Source: Legionella sp. PATHC035
GTDB taxonomy: Bacteria; Pseudomonadota; Gammaproteobacteria; Legionellales; Legionellaceae
Reading direction: 5' to 3'
Length of the DNA stretch: 64,000 bases
Assembly (NCBI RefSeq): GCF_026191115.1
Contig: NZ_JAPHOT010000001.1
Location: forward strand, 2,465,001-2,529,000
Shown: positions 36,294-43,864 of the stretch, one piece after another
Numbering within the stretch: position 1 is the first letter of the stretch
Layout of the letters: each line of letters opens with the position of its first letter
Made by a program: the position numbers and the translations under genes
Notes under the pieces: generated by a model
Seen by the model: the letters and a program-made list of their open reading frames with translations, nothing else
Told to the model about the DNA's origin: nothing
The model's database searches: none

Positions 36294-36917
36294 TTAATCA
36301 AAAAGAGTTTTATCTGAATTAGCAACAAGTTCATAAAGACGCGTAATTTGTTTTTGTGTAACTCTAGGTGTTGAGAGGGGCGGAAGACGTGCTAAATCAA
36401 AAAAATCGATTTCAGAAATTTCGAGATTTTCTTTTGCTGTCCCGGACACAATTTCACAATGGAAGAAACATTTATAGGTATGAGGCCATTGTAATGGATG
36501 ATCATGTTTTTGTTTATCCCATAGAGCGAGTAGTCTGATGACAGAAACATCAAATCCAGTTTCTTCCTTAGCTTCTCTAATCACTGATTCCGATGCTGAT
36601 TCATTTGTTTCTGCCCATCCACCAGGCAAGGACCATAACGCATCAGTGCGCTCTTTCACTAATAAGAGTTTATTATCTTTTAGAATAAAAGCCCGCACAT
36701 CAACTTTAGGCGTTGCATATCCTTTTTCTGATGAAAATATTTGCTTTATCTCAGCGAGTGAAGCGTCTGAATAATTCGCAATAAATTCAGAAGCAACCTC
36801 ACGGAGTCTTAAATAACGCTCTTTATCAAATTCATTATTTGCATAGGTCAATCCATTTTGAGCGATTGCTTGGATTTCTGTAATATATTTTAACCAACCA
36901 AAGTCTTTTTTAGACAT
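36294..36917 (-). CDS. NUDIX hydrolase with N-terminal helical domain
   Basis: 207 residues. The NUDIX box is complete: Gly100, Glu106, then Arg114-Glu115 and Glu118-Glu119 with Gly121 (REAKEETG). The N-terminal 65 residues resemble the helical extension found in ADP-ribose/nucleoside-diphosphate NUDIX enzymes of the NUDIX_N type; this is from memory of the family. The substrate is likely a nucleoside diphosphate linked to another moiety. The gene is divergent from the MerR-QueF gene, so the two promoters share a 90-bp gap, and MerR control of both is possible. Confidence 0.87.
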   Translation of the reverse strand: MSKKDFGWLKYITEIQAIAQNGLTYANNEFDKERYLRLREVASEFIANYSDASLAEIKQIFSSEKGYATPKVDVRAFILKDNKLLLVKERTDALWSLPGGWAETNESASESVIREAKEETGFDVSVIRLLALWDKQKHDHPLQWPHTYKCFFHCEIVSGTAKENLEISEIDFFDLARLPPLSTPRVTQKQITRLYELVANSDKTLFD

Positions 36918-36955
36918 TATTTGTAGTCCTTGCAGTATATTTATAAATTATTCTC

Positions 36956-36986
36956 TTGACTATCACGTTACGTGATAGTTTAAAAT
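36956..36986 (+). promoter_or_regulatory. MerR-type promoter with palindromic operator in a 19-bp spacer
   Basis: TTGACT (36956-36961) and TAAAAT (36981-36986) are separated by 19 bp instead of 17. The spacer region holds a perfect palindrome of 10+1+10 bases (36959-36979; left arm ACTATCACGT, centre T). An overlong spacer with a dyad is the hallmark of promoters that MerR-family proteins untwist to activate. It lies 22 bp before the MerR-QueF start codon and between the two divergent genes. Confidence 0.85.
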
Positions 36987-37007
36987 TATGATTCAGGAGA
37001 AGATTAA

Positions 37008-38258
37008 ATGAAATATTACCAAATTAAAGAAATTAGCCAAATGACCTCATTAACAGTTAGGTCTTTACAATATTATGATGAAATTGGCTTATTAAAACCT
37101 ACAAAGCGTTTAGAGAATGGATATCGTCTCTATTCTGAAATGGATTTAATTCGATTGCAGCAGATTACTACGCTAAAATTTTTGGGCTTTTCTTTGTCAA
37201 CCATAAAAAAGATCATGGAAAATCCTAATTTTGATGTGATGACTTCTATAGGCATACAAGCACGTGAACTGACTGAAAAAGCAGCTCGAATCAATGAAGC
37301 GGCAGCTCTCCTTACTTATATTTCCAGTCAAATGGAAATGAATCAGCCTGTGAACTGGAAAAGTACCGCAAAAATAATAGAAATCTTGGAGTTAAATACA
37401 ATGAATGACGACGTGTTGCAACAATATCAATCTGACGCGGAACAATCTGAATTAGGTAAAAAATCTGCTTATGATGAAACCTATAATCCAAATCGGTTAT
37501 ATCCTATTCCCAGGGCAGGAAAACGACAGGAAATTGGAGTGGATCCGACTCGATTACCTTTTTATGGCTTTGATTGCTGGAATCACTATGAAGTTTCCTG
37601 GCTTAATGCCAAAGGGAAGCCTATGGTTGCGGTTGCTGAGTTGTTTTATGAGTGCAACTCCCCTAACTTAATCGAATCAAAATCCTTAAAACTTTATTTT
37701 AATTCATTTAACAACACACGGATTTCAAGTGTGAGTGAATTAGAAAATACAATTAAAAAGGATTTACAGGAGCGTGTTGGCGCAGAGGTTTGGGTCAACA
37801 TTCATCTTTTGGATTCTTCGGATCAATTTTCTATACAACGCTCATTAGTGGGGGATTCGCTTGATCAGCTTGATATAGAATGTTCGGTATATCTAGTTGA
37901 ACCCGCATTTCTTGCTGTAGGCAATGAACTTGTTGAAGAAACTTTGTATTCAAATCTTTTAAAATCAAACTGTCTGGTTACAAATCAACCTGATTGGGGA
38001 AGCGTACAAATTGCTTACAAAGGCAAAAAAATTAATCGAGAGGGTTTATTAAAATATCTGGTTTCATACCGCAATCATAATGAGTTTCATGAGCAATGTA
38101 TCGAACGAATTTTTGTCGATATCATGAATTATTGCAAACCAGAAAAGTTGACGGTCTATGGTCGGTATACAAGGCGAGGCGGTTTGGATATCAATCCATA
38201 CCGTTCTACTGAAAAGACCCCATTTACAGGTAAAAATTTGCGCCTGGTTCGCCAGTAA
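37008..38258 (+). CDS. MerR-type regulator fused to QueF (preQ0 reductase)
   Basis: 416 residues in one frame. Residues 1-72 are a MerR winged-helix domain (SLTVRSLQYYDEIGLLKP, NGYRLYSEMDLIRLQQI); 75-112 form the usual dimerisation helix. From about residue 145 to the end the protein is a full-length QueF, the enzyme that reduces 7-cyano-7-deazaguanine (preQ0) to preQ1 with NADPH in queuosine synthesis. It has WLNAKGKPMVAVAE, LIESKSLKLYFNSFN, Cys322 in KSNCLVTNQPDWG (catalytic Cys), Asp329, HNEFHEQC and RYTRRGGLDINP. An internal ATG at 37401 (Met132) with GGAG nine bases upstream would give a free 285-residue QueF, close to the 282 of E. coli. No frameshift or stop is seen at the junction. 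GGAGA precedes the first ATG. Confidence 0.88.
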   Translation: MKYYQIKEISQMTSLTVRSLQYYDEIGLLKPTKRLENGYRLYSEMDLIRLQQITTLKFLGFSLSTIKKIMENPNFDVMTSIGIQARELTEKAARINEAAALLTYISSQMEMNQPVNWKSTAKIIEILELNTMNDDVLQQYQSDAEQSELGKKSAYDETYNPNRLYPIPRAGKRQEIGVDPTRLPFYGFDCWNHYEVSWLNAKGKPMVAVAELFYECNSPNLIESKSLKLYFNSFNNTRISSVSELENTIKKDLQERVGAEVWVNIHLLDSSDQFSIQRSLVGDSLDQLDIECSVYLVEPAFLAVGNELVEETLYSNLLKSNCLVTNQPDWGSVQIAYKGKKINREGLLKYLVSYRNHNEFHEQCIERIFVDIMNYCKPEKLTVYGRYTRRGGLDINPYRSTEKTPFTGKNLRLVRQ

Positions 38259-38325
38259 CTGTGAAGAAAATTAACTTCGGTAGCCCGAATTAGACACACT
38301 CTTGATAGGGAAATAAATCTTCAAT

Positions 38326-38355
38326 CCCGTATTACGCTGCGCTAATACGGGCTAC
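38326..38355 (-). repeat. REP-like palindrome (GTAGCCCG family), copy 1
   Basis: On the minus strand GTAGCCCGTATTAGCGCAGC and then GTAATACGGG: a stem CCCGTATTA/TAATACGGG. A second copy is at 54220-54250. A partial repeat TAGCCCGAATTAG lies at 38281-38293. It lies in the 148-bp gap between the convergent queF and cupin genes and may act as a bidirectional 3' structure. Confidence 0.7.
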
Positions 38356-38406
38356 ATCTAAACGTTTACGTTGACACTATTGCCTGTTTGCTTAAGGGCG
38401 CGCTAT

Positions 38407-38748
38407 TTAATCGGTCAATTGATGCTGTTCTTGACTCCAGGCAGGGCGACAAGAAATAAACAGTTGCATAGTCCCTTCCCAGTAGTATTTTTCACCAGCC
38501 TCAATTAATACTGCATCGCCAGCAGATAATTTATATTCCGTATGATTGACAACGAGTTTCCCTTCTCCTTGGAAGACATAAGCTAATTCATTACATGCTA
38601 AATTGACGACGCGTCGTGTCTCAGGGTATCGACCTGATATTTTTGCAATAGCACAATCAAGCATGGGATCATTAAGATGATGCTCGGTGACGGTACAGGA
38701 TGCTGCGTTACTGTGTTCCGTGGCTTGATGTTTCAAAGAAATTTTCAT
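38407..38748 (-). CDS. Cupin-fold protein lacking the metal histidines
   Basis: 113 residues. The beta-barrel pattern is seen: NELAYVFQGEGKLVVNHTEYKLSAGDAVLIEAGEKYYW (residues 53-90, broken here for length at the GEGKL turn). The HxH pair of motif 1 is absent, so it is unlikely to bind iron or manganese in the standard way. It is 11 bp downstream of the MFS gene on the same strand and is probably co-transcribed with it. Function unknown. Confidence 0.75.
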   Translation of the reverse strand: MKISLKHQATEHSNAASCTVTEHHLNDPMLDCAIAKISGRYPETRRVVNLACNELAYVFQGEGKLVVNHTEYKLSAGDAVLIEAGEKYYWEGTMQLFISCRPAWSQEQHQLTD

Positions 38749-38759
38749 TCATAGCTCCA

Positions 38760-40121
38760 TTATTGGTGTTTTCCGTGATAAATGATTTTTTCTGCACTGC
38801 CCTCAAGATAGCGCTCTCTATCTACACGCAAATAAATAACCTGCTCCTTTTCTGCGAATGCGACTTCAATTACTCCGTCAGCATTCAATAGTTGACTGAT
38901 AATTTGTTCATTTTTCTGGAGCCAAGGAGAGGGTAAAATAAGGGTTGAAAAAGACACGTTTGATTTCATTGGCAGAGAAATAAGTAACCATAGAATAGCT
39001 AAGATGGCATTACTAATAAAAATGCCCTGGCTGCTATTCCATTGATACAAAATACCTGCTAATGCCCCACCAAGAAATAGTCCTAAAAATTGGCTGGTTG
39101 AATAAATACCCATAGCAGTTCCCTTATTATTAGGATTTGCCTGCTTGGATACTAAAGAGGGCAATGCGGCCTCGAGGATATTAAAAGCAATAAAGTAAAT
39201 GAGTATGAGCGTACAGAGACTCATCCAATTTTGAAAGGAGTAGGCCAATAATAACTGAGTCAAAGCCATTATGAATACGGATGACAGAAAAACACTTTTC
39301 ATGCGCTTTTTCTTTTCCGCAAGAATAATAAACGGGATCATGAGTATAAATGAAATGACCATAATGGGCAGATAAAAATGCCATTGCTGTGATAAATGGC
39401 CTTGTTCCACTTGCTTTCTCAGGATGAAGGGGATAGCAAAAAAGGTGGCGGTGAGAATAAAATGTTGGCAGAAAATGCCAACATTCAGGCGTTGCAGTTG
39501 CATGTTAGAAATAACTTGCTTAAATAAAGCGGGATTTGTTTCACTATCAACGTGAAAACGTTCATTGATCGGTTTGGGTATGACCAAATAAAGCAAGATG
39601 ATCCCTGCTATTGCTAATAGAGTCGTTAAGTTAAAAATACCAGCTAGACCAAAATGGTGGGTAAGAGCGGGACTCAAAACCATAGCGAGACTAAAAGAGG
39701 TTCCAATAGTCATCCCAATGACTGCCATGGCTTTAGTGCGTTGCTCATCAGGGGTTAAATCGGCGAGTAAGGCGATTAAAACACTACCAATTGCACCCGT
39801 ACCTTGTAAGGCTCTGGCAATTATCATCCCATAAATAGAATTCGTTATCGCACCAAGTAGGCTACCTAAAGCAAATAGGACTAAGCCTATGGCGATTATA
39901 GGTTTTCTTCCAACTTTATCGGAGAGCATACCAAAAGGCATTTGCAGGAGCCCTTGAGCAAGACCATAAATTCCTAGAGCAAGCCCTACTAGTGTCGGCG
40001 TTGCGCCTTGTAAATTTTCTGCATAAATACTGAATACAGGGATGAGTAAAAACAAACCCATCATGCGGAAAGAAAAAATCGCGGCTATAGGAAATACCGT
40101 TTTAAACCAGGAATGCTTCAT
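38760..40121 (-). CDS. yajR: MFS transporter of the YajR type
   Basis: 453 residues; E. coli YajR has 454. Twelve hydrophobic segments; MFS motif A is GMLSDKVGRK (64-73) after TM2. After TM12 a soluble tail of about 65 residues (ILPSPWLQKNEQ onward, with GVIEVAFAEKEQVIYLRVD) corresponds to the C-terminal YAM domain that distinguishes YajR from other drug:proton antiporters. The substrate is unknown. Expressed with the downstream cupin. The 240-bp gap to the plus-strand FabL gene holds divergent promoters that I cannot define. Confidence 0.82.
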   Translation of the reverse strand: MKHSWFKTVFPIAAIFSFRMMGLFLLIPVFSIYAENLQGATPTLVGLALGIYGLAQGLLQMPFGMLSDKVGRKPIIAIGLVLFALGSLLGAITNSIYGMIIARALQGTGAIGSVLIALLADLTPDEQRTKAMAVIGMTIGTSFSLAMVLSPALTHHFGLAGIFNLTTLLAIAGIILLYLVIPKPINERFHVDSETNPALFKQVISNMQLQRLNVGIFCQHFILTATFFAIPFILRKQVEQGHLSQQWHFYLPIMVISFILMIPFIILAEKKKRMKSVFLSSVFIMALTQLLLAYSFQNWMSLCTLILIYFIAFNILEAALPSLVSKQANPNNKGTAMGIYSTSQFLGLFLGGALAGILYQWNSSQGIFISNAILAILWLLISLPMKSNVSFSTLILPSPWLQKNEQIISQLLNADGVIEVAFAEKEQVIYLRVDRERYLEGSAEKIIYHGKHQ

Positions 40122-40361
40122 TCATTAATATATATTTATCTTTATCGTGTGCGGATAGTACAAAGTTAGCCTTCTAGAAACAAGATATTTAAAAATTTAA
40201 TACATGAAACATTGCTTTATTGCTCAATAAAAATGAAAATGTAGTTTTTTGTAATTGTTGGTCAATTTACGCGCTAAACGGACTATGATTTATGGGCTGT
40301 CACGATGGTATTGCATCAACACTACTTTTTTTAATCACGTGAAGTTAATGAGGAATATTCC

Positions 40362-41117
40362 ATGAGTTTGGTTTTTGCAGGTAAAGTTGGATTAATTACT
40401 GGCGGGGCTCGAGGCATCGGTAAAGCAACTGCATTAAAGTTAGCTCAAGCAGGAAGTGATATCGCCATAGTTTATTACAACAGTTCTGATGAAGCTCAAT
40501 CTTTAGTCGAAGAAATCCAGGCTATGGGGCGCAAAGCGGTCGCTCTGCAGGCGAATGTTGCCGATCATCAATCGGTAAAAGAAATGTTTGCTCAATTCCG
40601 TACACATTTTGATCGCCTTGATTTTCTAATCAGTAATGCGGCAAGTGGTGTTTTAAAGTCAGCACTTAAGATGTCTACCAAACATTGGCGCTGGTGCTTG
40701 GAAACTAATGCTTTGGCGTTAAATCATTTGGCAACGGAAGCACGTTCATTGATGCCCAAGGGGAGTCGAATTATTGCTTTATCAAGTCTTGGTGCGTCTC
40801 GAGCGATTCCAAATTATGCATTTATTGGAGCATCTAAAGCAGCTCTTGAAGCTTTAGTACGTTCTTTGAGCCTTGAGTTGGCTGTTGATGGTATTACTGT
40901 GAATACTGTTTCTGCTGGAGTAGTTGATACCGACGCATTGAAGCATTTTCCAAATAGAGAACAGTTGCTTGATGAATATCAGGCGCACTCATTGAGTGAT
41001 AGACCCTTGACAACTCAAGATGTGGCTAATGCCATTTATCTCTTATGTTTGCCTGAAGCCGCCATGATTAATGCGCATACTTTATTTGTTGATGCAGGGT
41101 ATAGTCAAGTTGGTTAA
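40362..41117 (+). CDS. fabL: Enoyl-ACP reductase, FabL-type SDR
   Basis: 251 residues. It reduces enoyl-ACP to acyl-ACP in fatty acid elongation. Rossmann motif TGGARGIG (13-20), NAASG (92-96), Ser141, Tyr152 and Lys159 in YxxxxxxK spacing. Long stretches match the B. subtilis FabL pattern from memory: NAASGVL, HWxW, SSLG, and especially DTDALKHFPNREQLL near residue 190; this last motif separates FabL from FabG ketoreductases. It stands 87 bp before the acpXL gene, same strand, but that gap has its own promoter. It may serve the VLCFA pathway or general synthesis. Confidence 0.82.
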   Translation: MSLVFAGKVGLITGGARGIGKATALKLAQAGSDIAIVYYNSSDEAQSLVEEIQAMGRKAVALQANVADHQSVKEMFAQFRTHFDRLDFLISNAASGVLKSALKMSTKHWRWCLETNALALNHLATEARSLMPKGSRIIALSSLGASRAIPNYAFIGASKAALEALVRSLSLELAVDGITVNTVSAGVVDTDALKHFPNREQLLDEYQAHSLSDRPLTTQDVANAIYLLCLPEAAMINAHTLFVDAGYSQVG

Positions 41118-41157
41118 TACCTAATCATTCTTAACTTTATGCCTTTAAAAAAATGTA

Positions 41158-41166
41158 TGGTATAAT
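41158..41166 (+). promoter_or_regulatory. Extended -10 promoter of the VLCFA operon
   Basis: TGG followed by a perfect TATAAT (41161-41166), 39 bp before the carrier-protein ATG. No strong -35 at 17 bp. It is the best promoter candidate upstream of the five close-packed genes 41205-45979. Confidence 0.6.
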
Positions 41167-41204
41167 TTTCGGCTTTGTAAATTAGCTATCTCTGAGGAAA
41201 AAAT

Positions 41205-41618
41205 ATGAATGTAGCAGACGTTTATCCTAAAGTTAGGGAAATTGTTGCTGATGTGCTAGTGATTGATGTAGAAGAAGTATCTCTTAACAGTCGGTTGATA
41301 GCAGATCTAGGCGCAGAATCCATTGATTTTCTTGATTTGGTATTCCAATTAGAAAAAGAATTCAAAATTAAAATCCCTCGTGGTCAATTAGAAAAAAATG
41401 CACGTGGTGACTTAGCAGAAGATGAATTCGAGAAAGGCGGTATTATTACCGAAAAGGGTTTGAAGGTATTGCAAAATTATTTAAGTGAAGTTCCTGCTGA
41501 GCAATTTAAGCCCAATATGAAAGTCAATGAAATACCGATGCTATTTACCATTGAAACATTTTGTAAATTAGTTGTTGCTGCAATCAAAGAACAACAAACT
41601 GCTGGATCTGAAGCTTAA
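41205..41618 (+). CDS. acpXL: AcpXL-like long acyl carrier protein
   Basis: 137 residues; typical ACPs have about 78 and rhizobial AcpXL about 92. The phosphopantetheine serine is Ser39 in DLGAESIDFLDLVF. The downstream KEFKIKIPRGQ followed by a Glu/Gly-rich segment is the AcpXL pattern rather than the AcpP pattern. Residues 70-120 are an extra segment relative to AcpP (GGIITEKGLKVLQNYL, FKPNMKVNEIPMLFTI). It heads a cluster in the same order as rhizobial acpXL-fabZXL-fabF2XL-fabF1XL-lpxXL, so it likely carries the growing C26-C28 chain. Confidence 0.82.
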   Translation: MNVADVYPKVREIVADVLVIDVEEVSLNSRLIADLGAESIDFLDLVFQLEKEFKIKIPRGQLEKNARGDLAEDEFEKGGIITEKGLKVLQNYLSEVPAEQFKPNMKVNEIPMLFTIETFCKLVVAAIKEQQTAGSEA

Positions 41619-41666
41619 TTCGGGTGTTTTTTTAAATTCAAGGTTAATAGGGCTTAATAAATACTG

Positions 41667-42563
41667 ATGAGATTCTTATTCGTTGATCGTATAGTGGAGT
41701 CATCTCCTGGTCAGGTGATCCGGGGAATCAAACATGTGACCCCTAATGATACATGCCTCACAGTTGATGCGCAGGGACGCCCCTGTTTTATCCCCTCATT
41801 AATCGGAGAAACCCTGGGGCAATTGGCTGCATGGAATGTGATGGCGCTCCAAGAATTTACCTGCAGACCTGTGGCGGGGATTGTTGCTAAATCTTCCATG
41901 CATCGGCCCGCCTATGTAGGTGAAACTTTATTGCTTGAGTCCTTTATTGAGCACTTAGATAGCTCAGTAATGCAATATCATAGTGAAGCGAGAGTGGGTA
42001 ATGAACGTGTGTTCAGTATCGAAGGCGCCTTAGGACCGTTACTTCCTATGGATGATTTTATCGATTTAGATGAAGTGAAACAGCAATATTGCGAAATTAA
42101 TCGACCAGGTGATTGGTTGGCTATCAGTAAGGAGAGCGCCCCAATATTGAGTGACGATCTGATTATGGATTTGAACTTGCCTGTAGTGTCCATGACGTTT
42201 GACCGAATTCGTTCCAGTCAACCAGGGGTTAGTTTAACCGCAGAAAAAAGAATATCCCGCGCGGCCCTTTATTTCGCAGACCACTTTCCCAAAAAACCGG
42301 TATTACCCATGACGGTATTATTGGAATGTAAATTAAATTTGGCGCGCGAATTTATTCGGCGCGCAGGGTATGCAGTTGACTATCAAGTGAGCGAGTGTCG
42401 CAAAATAAAAATGAATGAGTTTGTCTATCCAGGTGATGTTCTTGAATGTTTTGTAACAGTCAAAAAGCAAACAGAAGATGAATTAATTCTTGCTTATCGT
42501 AGTGAGGTTTCAGGTAAACGGGTTTGTGTGGTCGATGTAGTGCTTATTCCCAGAGGTAAATAA
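41667..42563 (+). CDS. Double-hotdog 3-hydroxyacyl-ACP dehydratase (FabZXL-like)
   Basis: 298 residues, about twice the usual FabZ. The C-terminal half (about 175-298) has DHFPKKPVLPMTVLLE with His206 at the catalytic His position and Glu220. The N-terminal half (1-130) has the same helix context (FIPSLIGETLGQLAAW) but no HFP motif, so it is probably a structural hotdog. The pair would form a pseudo-dimer in one chain. Role: dehydration of hydroxyacyl-AcpXL during VLCFA elongation. It starts 48 bp after acpXL and ends 2 bp before the first ketosynthase. Confidence 0.8.
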   Translation: MRFLFVDRIVESSPGQVIRGIKHVTPNDTCLTVDAQGRPCFIPSLIGETLGQLAAWNVMALQEFTCRPVAGIVAKSSMHRPAYVGETLLLESFIEHLDSSVMQYHSEARVGNERVFSIEGALGPLLPMDDFIDLDEVKQQYCEINRPGDWLAISKESAPILSDDLIMDLNLPVVSMTFDRIRSSQPGVSLTAEKRISRAALYFADHFPKKPVLPMTVLLECKLNLAREFIRRAGYAVDYQVSECRKIKMNEFVYPGDVLECFVTVKKQTEDELILAYRSEVSGKRVCVVDVVLIPRGK

Positions 42564-42565
42564 AA

Positions 42566-43864
42566 GTGAAAAAAAGACGAGTTGCGATTACAGGTATGGG
42601 AGCTGTTTCTCCTTTAGGGCTTGACGTTCAGTCTACATGGTCCAATTTATTGGAGGGACGTTCAGGTATTTCTGAAATCAAACAATTTGATGCCAGTGCT
42701 TTTCCAACCTATATTGCGGCCGAGGTGAAGAATTTTTCGCTTGCCCCTCATTTAACTACCAAACGCAGTCGCTTTTCCGTGTATTTTACCCGCTATGCGC
42801 TTGAAGCAGCCCAGCAGGCTTTTGATGACGCAGGGATTTTGCCAACAGCACAAACCGCAGCGCAGTGGGGGGTTGTCACCGGCAGTGGGATGATGACTGC
42901 TGAATTTGATTACTTATCTCGATTTCAAGAAATTTGTGCCCCAAATGGTGAAGCAGATTGGGCGCGTTTGCTGGCGAATACGCAAGAATTTTATAAATTA
43001 TCTGATTTCGGTAAAACAACGCCAAATTCAGGACTTTCTTTGTTGATCCAACAATTTGGCATCAGAGGTTATGCTTCCTCGGTGCATACAGCTTGTGCAT
43101 CAGGTGGACAAGCACTGGGGTTAGCAATGCAAGTCATTCGTCGGGGTGAAGCTGATTTTATGCTGGCTGGAGGATTTGATTCAATGATTAATCCTTTGGG
43201 ATTATCCAGTTTTTGCTTATTAGGTGCCTTATCTACTTATAACAGCACGCCTGAAACAGCAAGTAGACCTTTTGATGGGACCCGTAATGGTTTTGTTTTA
43301 GGAGAAGGGGCTGCTTTTTTAATTCTGGAAGAATGGAGTAAGGCAAAAGCGCGTGGCGCTCGTATTTACGCAGAATTGGCTGGCGAAGGAAATTCATTAA
43401 GTTCTTATCGAATTACTGATTCGCATCCAAATGGCGATGGGGCAATACAAGCAATAGAGCGTGCTCTGCAAGATGCGGGAGTCCAAGCTTCTGATGTGGA
43501 TTACATTAATGCTCATGGTACCTCAACGAAAATGAATGACTTAAGTGAAACCAATGCCATTAAAGCCGTTTTTGGAGAGTCTGTCGCAAACTTGCCTGTG
43601 AGTTCGACCAAAAGTCAAACCGGACATTTGATTGCTGCGGCCGGTGCGCTGGAGGCTGTTTTATCAATTAAATCGATAGAGCAAGCAACGATACCCAAGA
43701 CTGCTAATTTAACTACTCCCGATCCGGAGTGTGATTTGGATTATGTGGTTGATGGACCGCGTGAACGCTCTTTGGGAGTGGTTCTCTCCAACTCATTTGG
43801 ATTTGGTGGCTCCAATAGTTGCTTGTTATTTAAGCATCCTGAATTTGAAGGAGCGGGTATATGA
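42566..43864 (+). CDS. fabF2XL: Beta-ketoacyl-ACP synthase (active, FabF-like)
   Basis: 432 residues. Condensing enzyme with the complete triad: Cys177 in TACASGG, His317 in NAHGTSTKMND, His354 in KSQTGH, plus Lys349. The start is GTG at 42566, 2 bp after the dehydratase. It overlaps the next ketosynthase by 4 bases, the usual arrangement for two subunits made in equal amounts. By position and family it corresponds to one of the paired FabFXL proteins that elongate the lipid A VLCFA. The symbol is assigned by analogy. Confidence 0.85.
   Translation: MKKRRVAITGMGAVSPLGLDVQSTWSNLLEGRSGISEIKQFDASAFPTYIAAEVKNFSLAPHLTTKRSRFSVYFTRYALEAAQQAFDDAGILPTAQTAAQWGVVTGSGMMTAEFDYLSRFQEICAPNGEADWARLLANTQEFYKLSDFGKTTPNSGLSLLIQQFGIRGYASSVHTACASGGQALGLAMQVIRRGEADFMLAGGFDSMINPLGLSSFCLLGALSTYNSTPETASRPFDGTRNGFVLGEGAAFLILEEWSKAKARGARIYAELAGEGNSLSSYRITDSHPNGDGAIQAIERALQDAGVQASDVDYINAHGTSTKMNDLSETNAIKAVFGESVANLPVSSTKSQTGHLIAAAGALEAVLSIKSIEQATIPKTANLTTPDPECDLDYVVDGPRERSLGVVLSNSFGFGGSNSCLLFKHPEFEGAGI

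Noticed and set aside
36960-36978. Fur or other classic repressor box
   Set aside because: The palindrome has the MerR geometry within a 19-bp spacer and does not resemble GATAAT repeats of Fur boxes.
37380-37450. MerR-QueF as a sequencing frameshift artefact
   Set aside because: Both domains are in the same frame with no stop and the linker is in frame without odd bases; a frameshift would not be needed to explain it. Resequencing could still change this.
34978-40121. A genomic island or mobile element in the accessory patch
   Set aside because: No integrase, transposase, tRNA-side direct repeat or clear composition jump was seen.
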